Positions 51,257 through 61,070 of a stretch of 64,000 nt of DNA are shown here, in pieces; position 1 is the first letter of the stretch, and each line of letters begins with the position of its first letter. The stretch comes from Cellulomonas sp. S1-8. GTDB lineage: Bacteria > Actinomycetota > Actinomycetes > Actinomycetales > Cellulomonadaceae. The stretch is from the NCBI RefSeq assembly GCF_026184235.1, contig NZ_CP110806.1:4092001-4156000 (forward strand). The letters run 5' to 3'. The notes beneath the pieces were generated by a model. The model saw only the letters and a list, made by a program, of their open reading frames with translations, did no database searches and had not been told where the DNA came from. The translations under genes were made by a program, and so were the position numbers.

Positions 51257-54200
51257 GTGACCGACCGGGATCACCACAGCGACGTGGGCGAGGCGCTGAC
51301 GCTGCTCGTGGAGGGCCTCGCCCCGTACGTCACGGCGGGTCTGACCGTCCTGCTCCCCGAGGGCGCGAGCTGGACCGAGCTCCTGCGTCGCAAGGACGCC
51401 ATCGCGGGCCGTCGTGACCGGGAGTACCACGAGCGGGACCTCGCCCTGCTGCTGCGGGCGATGACGGAGCGGCTCGGTGAGCTGGGCTACCCGTTCAGCC
51501 GCACGCTCTCGCGGCAGGGCCAGGCGTACGCGAGCGAGCTGCGTGACGTCCGCAACCGGTGGGCGCACCACGAGCCGTTCACCGCCGCCACCGCCTTCCG
51601 CGCGCTGGACTCCGCGGAGCTCCTGCTCCGGGAGATCGGCGCGGACCAGGCCGACGCCGTCGGTGCGCTCAAGTCCGGCCTGCTCCCGCCCCCGGACGCC
51701 GCGGCGACGACGACTCCCCTCGACACCGCCGACGACGACGGACCCGCGGCTCCCTCCGGCGGCACGACGATCCAGATCACGGCCCTGCCCGTCCTCAGCT
51801 ACGCGATGGCGCACAGCCGCATCGGCGTCATCGACGAGATCACGGTGACCGGCGTCGCGGCCGAGGCGCGCGGGGCGTCGCTCGAGGTCGACGTCGTGTG
51901 CGCGACGGGGTCGCTCGGCGGGCCCAAGGTGCACCTCCTCGACCTCGCCGCGGGGCAGCCCACGATGCTGCGCTCCGTCGACCTCGTCCTCGACCCCGCG
52001 CGCATGCTCGCGGTCGACGAGCAGCAGCCGGGGCAGATCCGCACGGTGCTGCGCGACGCGGCCGGCACCGTCCTCGCGACCGGGTCCGTCGACGTGCAGA
52101 TCCTCGCGTCGAACCAGTGGATGGCGCGCCCCCCGCACCTCGCGCTGGAGATGCTCGCCGCGCACGTGCAGCCGAACGCCGCGGCGATCGCGCCCCTGAT
52201 GGTCGAGGCGTCGGACCTGCTGCGCGCTGCCACGGGGCGTTCCGCGCTCGACGGCTACCAGTCGGAGGACCCGGAGCGCGTCGACGCGACGGCCGCGGCG
52301 ATCTACGACGCGATCCGGGCGCGCGACGTCCGGTACGCGGAGCCGCCCGCGTCGTGGGGCGACGTCGGGCAGAAGGTCCGGACGCCCGCCGAGGTGCTCG
52401 AGGGGCGCCTGGGCACCTGCCTGGACACGACCGTGACGTACGCGGCGGCGCTCGAGCAGGCCGGGATCAACCCGACGCTGTGGCTCTTCGCAGGGCACGT
52501 CCTCGTCGGCTACTGGCGGCAGGAGTCGACCCTCGGCATGGTCGCGACGCCCGACGTGGCGGACATCGTCAACCTCGTCGACCTGGGCCTCATCGGCCTC
52601 GTCGAGACGACGGCCCTCGCCGGAGGCGTCGAGTCGAAGACGTTCGACGTGGCACGTCGTGCGGGCAAGAACCGGCTCGCGGGCGACCTGTCGCAGGCCG
52701 TCGGCGTGACCGACGTCCGGCAGGCACGCCTCGCCCGGATCTTCCCGCTGCCCAGCCGCTCGGTCGGGGCGGACGGGCAGGTGGTGGTGCACGAGTACGC
52801 CGCCGGCGCCGGTCCGACGATCGAGGCGTACCGCGGTGCGCCGTCGCAGGGCACGGCCGACGACCGCCGGGACGTGCCCGCGCGCGTCAGCCGGTGGAAG
52901 AACTCCCTGCTCGACCTGAGCCTGCGCAACAGGCTCATCCACTACACGGACCGGGCCGGCTTCCGCCTCGAGGTGCCCGGGCAGGCGCTCGCGCGCCTGG
53001 AGGACCAGATCAGCGCGGGCGTGACGATCACGCTCGTCTCGTCGGACGCCGTCGCGGAGATCGACGCGGCGCGCGGCATCCGGTTCGGCCGGGACCTCCC
53101 CGAGGACACCCGCGAGGTCCTGCTGGCCGACAAGCGCGCCGCGTACATCGACATCACGTCGGCGTCGTACACGAGCAAGCTGCGGTACCTGACGTACAAG
53201 GCGAAGACGATCGTGGAGGAGACGGGCTCGAACAACCTGTACCTCGCGTTCGGGATGCTCAGCTGGCGGTTCAACGACCGCGACCTGCGCTCGCCTCTCG
53301 TGCTGGTGCCGGTGCAGCTCTCGACGACGAGCCGCGGCCAGACGTACCGCATCAAGCTCGACGAGGCGGGCGCGTCGACGCCCAACTACTGCCTGCTGGA
53401 GAAGCTGCGCGTCTCGTTCGGGCTCGAGATCCCGGGGCTGGCCGAGCCGGGTGAGGACTCGTCGGGCATCGACCTGCCGGCGGCGTTCGACGCGGTCCGG
53501 CGGGCCATCGCCGTGGCGGGCCTGCCGTTCCGCGTCGAGGAGACGGTCGACCTGGCGATCCTGCAGTTCGCCAAGTTCCCGCTGTGGAAGGACCTGGACC
53601 AGCACTGGGAGACGCTGACCGAGAACGCCCTGGTGCACCACCTCGTGCACACCCCGCTCGACGCCTTCATCGACCCCACGCCCCCGCCGCAGGACGTCGA
53701 CCTCGACCTGCTCGGCGCCGCCGTCCCCGTCCCGGCCGACAGCTCGCAGCTCGAGGCTGTCGCCGACGCCGTCGCGGGGCGGACGTTCGTGCTCGAGGGT
53801 CCGCCCGGGACGGGCAAGTCGCAGACGATCACGAACCTGCTGGCGCGCGCGCTGGCCGAGGGGCGTCGCGTGCTGTTCGTCGCCGAGAAGCGCGCGGCGC
53901 TCGACGTCGTCAAGAAGCGGCTCGAGGCCGTGGGGCTGAGCCACCTGTCGCTCGACCTGCACGACAAGGGCGCGCGGCCCGCGGCGGTCCGGGCGCAGCT
54001 CCGCGCCGCGCTCGAGCTGCGCGCCACGCCCGACGTCGACGCGCTGCGGGCCGGTTCCGAGACCGCAGCCGCCGCCCGCCGACGCCTCGCCACGTACGCG
54101 GCGCGGCTGCACGAGCAGAACGCCGCCGGGCACTCCCTGTACTCGGCGCGCAGCTTCGAGCTCGCGTCCGAGCAGGCGATCACGCCGCTGGACGTCCCCG

Positions 54201-57200
54201 CCGCGCTCGTCGCCGCGGGCACTCCGGAGCAGCTCGACGAGGTCCGCAGCCTGCTGCGTGACCTGCCCGAGGTGGCCGATCTCGCGCGGCCCCGGCCGCG
54301 GCACCCGTGGCGGTTCGTCGACGTGCGGCCGGACGCACCGTTCGACGTCGCCGCCGTGCACGCCGCGGCGCTGCGCCTGGACGCCGCGATCGGTGGTGCG
54401 CTGGACGGCGGCCTGGAGCTGCCTCGGCTCGGTCGGCTGCGGTCAGCGGACGACGCGACGGCGTGGCTCCGGCTCGCCGACACGCCCCGGTACCCGCTCA
54501 CGAGCATCGCCACGGTGCTCGACTCGACCTGGCGCCCGTACCTGCAGCGCGTGCGCGCGGGGGCCGACGCGTTGGCGGGCGGGACGGGCGCGTGGCGGCA
54601 GGTCGTCGCGCCGGCCGTCATGCAGCGTGACGTGGCCGCCATCCACGCGGCGGCGCTCGCGGCTGACGCGTCCGGGTTCTTCGGGCGCAAGAAGCGGCGC
54701 CGGGCGGTGCTCGCGCAGTTCGCAGACACGCTCGTCGTGCCGCCGTCGGAGGTGCCGCTCAAGCAGCTGTCGGACCTGACCGCGGACCTGGCGACGACGT
54801 ACGCCCAGGTCACGGAGCTGCGCGCGCTCGTCACGCAGACCCCGCTCCCCTTCGCCGCCGACGGCTGGAACCCCGGCGACCCAGCGGCTGCGGCCTGGAT
54901 GCGCGACAACGTCGACACGCTGACGTGGCTCGGTGAGGTGCTGGCCGTCGACGGCTCGGCGCTGCGCGACGACCTGCGCGCGTACTACTCGGGGACGCCG
55001 CAGGGGACGTCCGCCGCGGTGATCGCTGAGCTGGCTGACGCCTGGTCGGCGTTCGACGCCGCGGTGGCGGTGGACCGCTCGACGCTCGAGCGGTGGGCCG
55101 GGGACGACGGGTTCCTCACGGTCTGGTGGGTCACGCGCACCGACCGCCGTCTGGAGTCCGCCGCGACCCTCGAGCGGTGGGCGGACCTGGTCCGGCACGT
55201 CGAGCCGCTGCGCCGGCACGGCATGGACGCCGCCCGCACCGAGATCCTCGACGGCCGCGTCGCCCCTGACGACGCCGTCCTCGCCTTCGACCGCGGCGCC
55301 GCCCGCACGTCGCTGGCCGAGCGCGCCGAGGCGACCGCGCTCGGCGACTTCGACGTCGCCGCCCACAACCGGACGATCGAGCGCTTCACGCAGGCGACGC
55401 GCGCCGTGCGGGCCGAGCTGCCGCAGGCGATCCCCGACCAGGTCCTGGCGCTGCGCCGGTTCGATGTCACCTCCGGCGCCGGGCAGATCGGGGGGCTCGT
55501 CCGGCAGCTCAAGCGCGAGCGCGGCGGCATGACGGTGCGCGCGCTCATGGAGCACTACGGCGAGCTGATCACCGAGATCATGCCGTGCACGCTCATGAGC
55601 CCGGAGTCGGTCGCGCGGTTCTTCCCCGCGCGGCCCGGTCTGTTCGACGTCGTCGTGTTCGACGAGGCCTCGCAGATCCGCGTCGCCGACGCGATCGGGG
55701 CGATGGGGCGGGCGTCGTCCGTGGTCGTCGTCGGCGACAGCAAGCAGATGCCGCCCACGCAGGTCGCCGAGACGAGCGCGAGCGTCGAGGACGAGGAGGA
55801 CGTCACGGTCGAGACCGTGGTCGACGAGGAGTCGATCCTCTCCGAGTGCGTCCAGTCGCGGGTGCCGAGCAAGTGGCTGTCGTGGCACTACCGCAGCCAG
55901 GACGAGTCGCTCATCGCGTTCAGCAACCGGCTGTACTACGAGGACCGCCTCTCGTCGTTCCCCGCACCTCTGCCCGGCGACACCCGGCAGCACCCCGCCG
56001 GGTACGGGATCTCGCTGGTCCGCGTCGACGGGAAGTTCGAGCGCTCCGGCAAGGGCAAGGCGCTGCGGACCAACCCCGTCGAGGCCGACGCGATCGTCGC
56101 GGACGTGCGGGCACGCTTCGCGGCGTCACCGGGCCGCGCGCCGTCGCTGGGTGTGATCACGTTCAACGCCCAGCAGCGCGACCTCATCGACAACCTGCTG
56201 CGCGACAGCGGCGACGACCGGATCGTCGCCGCGCTCGACGAGGCCGACGGCCTGTTCGTCAAGAACCTCGAGAACGTCCAGGGCGACGAGCGCGACTGCA
56301 TCCTGTTCTCCGTCGCGTTCAGCGCGAACGACCGCGGTGTGGTGCCGCTGAACTTCGGGCCGCTGTCGAAGCCCGGTGGGGAGCGGCGGCTCAACGTCGC
56401 CGTCACGCGCGCCCGGCGGCAGGTGGTGCTGTACGCGAGCTTCGCGCCCGAGGCGCTGCGCGCGGAGGAGTCGACGCAGGTCGGCACCAAGCACCTGCGC
56501 GCGTACCTGGAGATGGCGGCACACGGCGTCGAGGTCGCGGCGGCGGACGGCCGACGACGCGGGATCGTGGACCACCACCGAGACGACCTGGCCGCCAAGC
56601 TGCGGCTCGCCGGGTACGCCGTGCGGACCGATGTCGGGCTGTCGGACTTCCGCGTCGACGTGTCGATCGCTGCTGCCGACGACCCCGACCAGCCGCTGGT
56701 CGCCGTCCTGCTCGACGGGCCGACGTGGCACGCGCGGCGGACCGTGGCCGACCGGGACGGGCTGCCGGTGGAGGTGCTGCAGGGGATCATGCGGTGGCCC
56801 GGGGTGGAGCGGGTGTGGCTGCCGGAGTGGGTGCAGCAGCGCGAGGAGACGCTGGCGCGGTTGGCGGGGGCGGTGGAGAGGGCGCGGGAGGTGGTGCGTG
56901 CGGCTGCGGCGGCGGTGGAGGGCGCGGACTTCGGGACGCCCGAGGTCGATGACCTGCAGGTCGGGACGGCGGACGCCGAGCCCTGGGGCGACGTCGTGGA
57001 CGGGGTGATCGACGATGTGGTCGACGACGACGCGCCCATCACGGCCCTCGACGCCCCGGCGCCCGGCCCTCGCCGCCATCCCGCGGTGCGCGACCACGTG
57101 GAGTGGGCACCGGGTCGACTGGGGACGGTCGCGACGCTCGACGGGCTCGCGTCGGGCCGGACCGCGGCGGAGGTGCGCGCCGCGATCGTCGACGCCATCG

Positions 57201-57637
57201 CCGTCGAGGGGCCGATCCACCCCGACCGCCTGACGAAGATCGTGGCGGGCGCGTACGGGCTGGGGCGCGTCGGGGAGGAGCGGAAGGCGGCGATCACGCG
57301 GCTCGTGCCGGTGGAGAACCGGACTGCCGGGGACGACTTCTACTGGCCGGCGGGGGTCTCGCCCCAGGCATGGCTCGACGTGCGGCGTGCGGCTTCCGGG
57401 GTGAGCCGGCCCGTCGAGGAGGTGTCGCTCGTGGAGATCGCGAACGCCATGCGCGTGGCCGCCGAGGAGACCGGTGGGGCGTCGGCGGACGAGCTCAAGC
57501 GCCGGGCGCTGCTGATGTTCGGTGGGAAGCGGGTGACCGAGGCGATCGGGAAGCGGCTGGATGCGGGGCTCGAGGTCGCGGTGGAGTGGGGGCGAGTGCA
57601 GGTGCGGGGGGCGGGGATGTACGTGAGCGGGGGGTGA
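51257..57637 (+). CDS. Hhe-like antiphage protein: HEPN, transglutaminase-like, DUF4011, helicase, Vsr-like nuclease, DUF3320
   Basis: A 2126-residue protein. Domains in order: an N-terminal HEPN (Swt1-like) region with the Rx4H motif R99-NRWA-H104; a transglutaminase-like region with Cys388 (RLGTCLDTTVTY) and His414 (FAGHVLVGYW); DUF4011 (about 540-800; SRWKNSLLDLSLRNRLIHYT); a superfamily 1 helicase with Walker A EGPPGTGKSQT at about 850, VVFDEASQIRVAD near 1465, VVGDSKQMPPT and LNVAVTRARRQVVL near 1711; a Vsr-like nuclease at about 1770-1870 (YAVRTDVGLSDFRVDVSIAA; VLLDGPTWHARRTVADRDG); and C-terminal DUF3320. The order resembles Hhe-type antiphage proteins as I remember them. GTG start with GAGAGGA upstream. 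Confidence 0.82.
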   Translation: MTDRDHHSDVGEALTLLVEGLAPYVTAGLTVLLPEGASWTELLRRKDAIAGRRDREYHERDLALLLRAMTERLGELGYPFSRTLSRQGQAYASELRDVRNRWAHHEPFTAATAFRALDSAELLLREIGADQADAVGALKSGLLPPPDAAATTTPLDTADDDGPAAPSGGTTIQITALPVLSYAMAHSRIGVIDEITVTGVAAEARGASLEVDVVCATGSLGGPKVHLLDLAAGQPTMLRSVDLVLDPARMLAVDEQQPGQIRTVLRDAAGTVLATGSVDVQILASNQWMARPPHLALEMLAAHVQPNAAAIAPLMVEASDLLRAATGRSALDGYQSEDPERVDATAAAIYDAIRARDVRYAEPPASWGDVGQKVRTPAEVLEGRLGTCLDTTVTYAAALEQAGINPTLWLFAGHVLVGYWRQESTLGMVATPDVADIVNLVDLGLIGLVETTALAGGVESKTFDVARRAGKNRLAGDLSQAVGVTDVRQARLARIFPLPSRSVGADGQVVVHEYAAGAGPTIEAYRGAPSQGTADDRRDVPARVSRWKNSLLDLSLRNRLIHYTDRAGFRLEVPGQALARLEDQISAGVTITLVSSDAVAEIDAARGIRFGRDLPEDTREVLLADKRAAYIDITSASYTSKLRYLTYKAKTIVEETGSNNLYLAFGMLSWRFNDRDLRSPLVLVPVQLSTTSRGQTYRIKLDEAGASTPNYCLLEKLRVSFGLEIPGLAEPGEDSSGIDLPAAFDAVRRAIAVAGLPFRVEETVDLAILQFAKFPLWKDLDQHWETLTENALVHHLVHTPLDAFIDPTPPPQDVDLDLLGAAVPVPADSSQLEAVADAVAGRTFVLEGPPGTGKSQTITNLLARALAEGRRVLFVAEKRAALDVVKKRLEAVGLSHLSLDLHDKGARPAAVRAQLRAALELRATPDVDALRAGSETAAAARRRLATYAARLHEQNAAGHSLYSARSFELASEQAITPLDVPAALVAAGTPEQLDEVRSLLRDLPEVADLARPRPRHPWRFVDVRPDAPFDVAAVHAAALRLDAAIGGALDGGLELPRLGRLRSADDATAWLRLADTPRYPLTSIATVLDSTWRPYLQRVRAGADALAGGTGAWRQVVAPAVMQRDVAAIHAAALAADASGFFGRKKRRRAVLAQFADTLVVPPSEVPLKQLSDLTADLATTYAQVTELRALVTQTPLPFAADGWNPGDPAAAAWMRDNVDTLTWLGEVLAVDGSALRDDLRAYYSGTPQGTSAAVIAELADAWSAFDAAVAVDRSTLERWAGDDGFLTVWWVTRTDRRLESAATLERWADLVRHVEPLRRHGMDAARTEILDGRVAPDDAVLAFDRGAARTSLAERAEATALGDFDVAAHNRTIERFTQATRAVRAELPQAIPDQVLALRRFDVTSGAGQIGGLVRQLKRERGGMTVRALMEHYGELITEIMPCTLMSPESVARFFPARPGLFDVVVFDEASQIRVADAIGAMGRASSVVVVGDSKQMPPTQVAETSASVEDEEDVTVETVVDEESILSECVQSRVPSKWLSWHYRSQDESLIAFSNRLYYEDRLSSFPAPLPGDTRQHPAGYGISLVRVDGKFERSGKGKALRTNPVEADAIVADVRARFAASPGRAPSLGVITFNAQQRDLIDNLLRDSGDDRIVAALDEADGLFVKNLENVQGDERDCILFSVAFSANDRGVVPLNFGPLSKPGGERRLNVAVTRARRQVVLYASFAPEALRAEESTQVGTKHLRAYLEMAAHGVEVAAADGRRRGIVDHHRDDLAAKLRLAGYAVRTDVGLSDFRVDVSIAAADDPDQPLVAVLLDGPTWHARRTVADRDGLPVEVLQGIMRWPGVERVWLPEWVQQREETLARLAGAVERAREVVRAAAAAVEGADFGTPEVDDLQVGTADAEPWGDVVDGVIDDVVDDDAPITALDAPAPGPRRHPAVRDHVEWAPGRLGTVATLDGLASGRTAAEVRAAIVDAIAVEGPIHPDRLTKIVAGAYGLGRVGEERKAAITRLVPVENRTAGDDFYWPAGVSPQAWLDVRRAASGVSRPVEEVSLVEIANAMRVAAEETGGASADELKRRALLMFGGKRVTEAIGKRLDAGLEVAVEWGRVQVRGAGMYVSGG

Positions 57638-57774
57638 ACGCGTGCGCGCCATGAGGTCCCTCCTGCGTGCAACCGCTGGTCCATCTGGGTGGCCTGTGGA
57701 TGCCCGGTCTCGGGCCGGATCCGATTGCGGCTACGGTGCGGGCGTCCGTTTTGTCCGATCGGCAGGGGGCCGTA

Positions 57775-60228
57775 GTGACGTCTGCTGTCGTCGAGGAGCG
57801 CCCGGCGGGTGCTGCGCCGCCGCGTGAATGGTGGCAGGTCTGGGCGCAGCGTCGCGCGCAGTGGTGGGCGGGGCGTCCGGTGCTGGCGGCGCGGTGGGTC
57901 AAGGTCCGGGCGGTCGGGCTGTGGGTCGCTCTGGTGTGGGTGCTGGGGCTGTTCGTGTTCGTGCCGGAGGTCCGGTTCGGGCTGCGGGCGTGGCTGGGGT
58001 GCGTGTGGGTCGTGGTCGCGTGGTACTTCCTGGCGCGCACGAAGTCGTTGACGTGGACCGGGTACCTGCGTTTCTTCACGGCGTGCGTGGTGTGGTCCTT
58101 CGTGGTCGGGCTGGTCTCGAGGTGGTTGACCACGGTGGTCCTCGATCTGCACGTCTCGCAGGACGGTCCGTCCGTGATGATCGCCGCGATCACCGAGGAG
58201 ACCCTCAAGCTGGTGCCGTTGGCAGTGGTGGCGCTGCTCGCCCCGCGGCGGGCCGCGCGATTCGCGGTGGTGGACTGGTTGCTGCTGGGGCTGGCCGGCG
58301 GGACGGCGTTCCTGCTGGTCGAGGAGTCCCTACGGCGTCTGGCCCTGGCGATCGGCAAGGCAGGCATCGGGTTCTCCTCCCAGCGTCTGCCCGAGGATTT
58401 CGACCAGTTCGGGCTGTGGCCAGTCCCGGTCGCGGTCAACGACCGGGTCCAGGAGTTCGCCGGGCACGGGATCGTGACCGCGGTCGTGGCCGCGTGGGTC
58501 GGGCTGGGCATCGCAGCGGTGCGCGCGGTGCGAGGACGCGACGATCGCGTGGCGCTGGGGGTGCGGGTCGGTGCGGTCCTCGTGCCGGTGATCGCGTTGC
58601 TGGTGGCGGTCGCGGACCACGCGGCCTACAACGGCGGTGACCGGGCCGGGCGGTGGCTGGACCCCCAGCTGACGCACGTGCCGTGGTTGCTGCGTGCGAC
58701 CTGGTCGGCGTTCGGGCACGGGAACCACCGACCGGCGCTGCTGGTGGTGCTGCTGGTCCTCGCGCTGGTCGTCGACGCCGGCCGGCTGGCCCGGCTGCCT
58801 GCCGCGGCGCTGGTCGTCGTGCCGCGCCCTGGGTGGGTCGATGCGTGCGCCACGCGGGTCGGGCAGTGGACGCGCACGTGGCCCGATCCCCTGCGCGCCT
58901 GGGCGCACGCGGTCGGGTTCGCGGTCCCCGGCGCGCTGTGGGTGATCGCACGTGACCTGCGCACCGCCGTGGCCGGCTTCGCCAAGGGACCAGCCCAGTC
59001 CCGACGCGCGGCGGCACAGCAGGGCGCCACAGCGCTGGCAGCCCAGCGCGCGGCACGTGAGCTGGGCTACGAGACCATGGCCCACCCCGTGGACCCGTCG
59101 CGGCGCCGGACCCTGGCTGCTGGGGCGCTGCTCGCGCTGCTCGCAGCCGGCCTGGTCCTGGCACCGCTCGCCGCGTCCCGGATGGAGAGGGTCTACGAGC
59201 TCGGGTTCTGGCTGGCGGGGATCCTGGGCCGCGTCGATGACTGGTGGCACGGCCAACCCCTATGGATGCAGGTCGCCATCGGCGTGGGCATCGCCGCGCT
59301 GATCGCGCTGTCCGGGGGGTCCCTGGCCCTGGCCATGGGCATCTCCGGGGTCCTGACCTGGGGACTGGACAAGTCCGCCGGCATCGCGACGTTCGTCCGC
59401 GACCCCGACCAGGCCACCCGCGACTACCTCCTGACGGCCACGCCCACCCAGCTCGCCCTCGACACCCTCGGGTTTGTCCTGACATTCGGTCCCGGAGCCT
59501 TCGGCGGCGCGGTCCTGGGCAGGGGTGTGCGTACCGTCGCCGACGACGTCGTCGCCGACCCCGCCGCGTGGCTCGCGTGGCAGCGTGCCTTGCTGCGTGA
59601 GGCCCCCGAGGCTGGGGAAGTGAGCGTCGAGGCGGTGCTCGGAATGCGAGCCGCTGTCGGAGATACAGCGGGTCTTGCGGCTGACCCCAGCGCGGCTCGA
59701 GCGTGGGTTCGTCACAGGGCGGATGCCGTCAGCAGCCTGGAGCGAGCCACTGGCACTACTCCTGCCAAGGCGCCGACACTGCGCCAGTTCGCTGATCAGG
59801 ATCTCGCGACCCCGACGCCTGGGGATGGCCCGGTCGTCTTCGCGGCACGACCGGACCTCACCGCCGACGAGCTAGCGCAGCTGACGAGTTACGTGGACGG
59901 CGCCAACGCTGCGCGTCTCGAGGGGATGCTCTCCCCATCTGGCCGCGTCAGCACTCAGGGCGCTTTGCGCGTTGAGGCGTCCGCTGCGGCTGCGGCTGAG
60001 CGCGCCAGGGCAGTTGCCTCGGGCACTCCGTACGCAGGGCAAGTCGGACATGTGCCGGACACGACGTGGACGGGCACGGCTGTCGGTCGTGAGTGGCACG
60101 ATCAGCTCCAGCGCGTCAATGCGAGCCTGGGAGGATCGTCGCGGGGATACCCGCTCGGCTATCGCCCCACGATCTTCCAGGTCAAGTTCATCGACGGGCG
60201 CTTGCACCCGCAGATCATCGGAGGCTGA
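57775..60228 (+). CDS. PrsW-like membrane protease with C-terminal toxin-like domain
   Basis: An 817-residue protein. PrsW motifs: AAITEETLKLVPLA (Glu141, Glu142), FLLVEESLRRLA (Glu183, Glu184), QEFAGHGIVTAV (His231) and VADHAAYNGG (His282), among about eight helices. A second membrane block (about 450-600) follows and then a soluble C-terminus; the last 70 residues (GQVGHVPDTTWTGTAVGREW; GSSRGYPLGYRPTIFQVKFI) look like the tip of a polymorphic toxin. An immunity-type gene follows at once. GTG 57775 with AGGGGG five bases upstream; the longer frame adds an unlikely leader. The toxin activity is not identified. Confidence 0.68.
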   Translation: MTSAVVEERPAGAAPPREWWQVWAQRRAQWWAGRPVLAARWVKVRAVGLWVALVWVLGLFVFVPEVRFGLRAWLGCVWVVVAWYFLARTKSLTWTGYLRFFTACVVWSFVVGLVSRWLTTVVLDLHVSQDGPSVMIAAITEETLKLVPLAVVALLAPRRAARFAVVDWLLLGLAGGTAFLLVEESLRRLALAIGKAGIGFSSQRLPEDFDQFGLWPVPVAVNDRVQEFAGHGIVTAVVAAWVGLGIAAVRAVRGRDDRVALGVRVGAVLVPVIALLVAVADHAAYNGGDRAGRWLDPQLTHVPWLLRATWSAFGHGNHRPALLVVLLVLALVVDAGRLARLPAAALVVVPRPGWVDACATRVGQWTRTWPDPLRAWAHAVGFAVPGALWVIARDLRTAVAGFAKGPAQSRRAAAQQGATALAAQRAARELGYETMAHPVDPSRRRTLAAGALLALLAAGLVLAPLAASRMERVYELGFWLAGILGRVDDWWHGQPLWMQVAIGVGIAALIALSGGSLALAMGISGVLTWGLDKSAGIATFVRDPDQATRDYLLTATPTQLALDTLGFVLTFGPGAFGGAVLGRGVRTVADDVVADPAAWLAWQRALLREAPEAGEVSVEAVLGMRAAVGDTAGLAADPSAARAWVRHRADAVSSLERATGTTPAKAPTLRQFADQDLATPTPGDGPVVFAARPDLTADELAQLTSYVDGANAARLEGMLSPSGRVSTQGALRVEASAAAAAERARAVASGTPYAGQVGHVPDTTWTGTAVGREWHDQLQRVNASLGGSSRGYPLGYRPTIFQVKFIDGRLHPQIIGG

Positions 60229-60231
60229 GAC

Positions 60232-60771
60232 GTGGATGAGATCCGCTGGAATGTGCTGCTAGGGCAGTTGGGGATCGTGACAACCCAGCTTGCTCAGGTT
60301 GCGCCCGCGGTCTACCCGCTGTCCGCCCCGGGCATGGGCGCCAATGACGAAACTCTCGCCGGCGCGGAGCGCCGCCTCGGGCACCCCCTCGACCCGCAGT
60401 ACCGCCAGCTGCTGGGCTACGGAGACGGTTGGCCGGCAGCGTTCCTCGACGGGGACATGCTGGGGACTCGAGACCTCGGGCATGGCCCGCTGTGGGATCG
60501 CGGCGTGACGGCACTCGATCTGTTCTACGAGTCCGGTCCTGTCGACGAGCTGCCTGACCGAGCTCAGCTCTACCCAATATTTGTGGCGCCGTACCAGCAG
60601 GACGTGATGGCGCTGCGACTTGATGGGCCGCTGACGAACGGTGGTCACGAGGTTCTGTGGTTCGCGAACGAGCTCGTCGACCGCTGGCCGAACGTCCACG
60701 AGTGGTGGCTCGGCTGCACCGAGATCGCCCGCCAGACGCTCGCGTACGTGGTTCGCCAGCAGCAGCAGTAG
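60232..60771 (+). CDS. SMI1/KNR4 (SUKH) family immunity protein
   Basis: A 179-residue protein with the SUKH pattern AGAERRLGHPLDPQYRQLLG, YGDGWPAAFLDGDMLGTRDL and later PIFVAPYQQDVMALRLDG, VLWFANELVDRWPNVHEWWL. SUKH proteins neutralise toxins of neighbouring polymorphic or T6/T7 systems. It starts (GTG 60232) 3 bases after the PrsW-toxin stop, the standard toxin-immunity arrangement. Confidence 0.8.
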   Translation: MDEIRWNVLLGQLGIVTTQLAQVAPAVYPLSAPGMGANDETLAGAERRLGHPLDPQYRQLLGYGDGWPAAFLDGDMLGTRDLGHGPLWDRGVTALDLFYESGPVDELPDRAQLYPIFVAPYQQDVMALRLDGPLTNGGHEVLWFANELVDRWPNVHEWWLGCTEIARQTLAYVVRQQQQ

Positions 60772-61070
60772 CGGGTACGCCACCACGCGGATCCGGCGGT
60801 GTGATTGCGGGTCGCCGCGGGGGTGGCATCCACGGGGCCCGCTGCTCGCTCTGGCTGAGGACGAAGACGACGACGTCCGGGCGGCTGGCACGGCGGCGCT
60901 CAGGGCGCCGCGGGAGGCTTCGAAACGAGAGCGGTCTGGGCCAGACTGCGGAGATGCTGCAGCGACGCGCAGCGGACCGCCAATGATCGACGAGGATCTC
61001 GCGGACACCGTGTCGAGCGCGCTCGCGAACGGGCTCATCGGACTCGTGAGTTCGCAACGAAGGGACCGTG
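60772..61070. other. Gap without a supportable gene
   Basis: About 300 bases between the SUKH gene and the first repeated immunity gene. Open frames here lack ribosome sites and show no recognisable domain. It may be debris of a toxin or immunity gene, in keeping with the array that follows. The ribosome site of the next gene (AAGGGA) is at its right end. Confidence 0.4.

Noticed and set aside
50675..54361. A 1228-codon minus-strand frame across the fic 5' end and the helicase gene
   Set aside because: Antisense to two well-supported genes, Arg/Val/Asp-biased composition and no motif.
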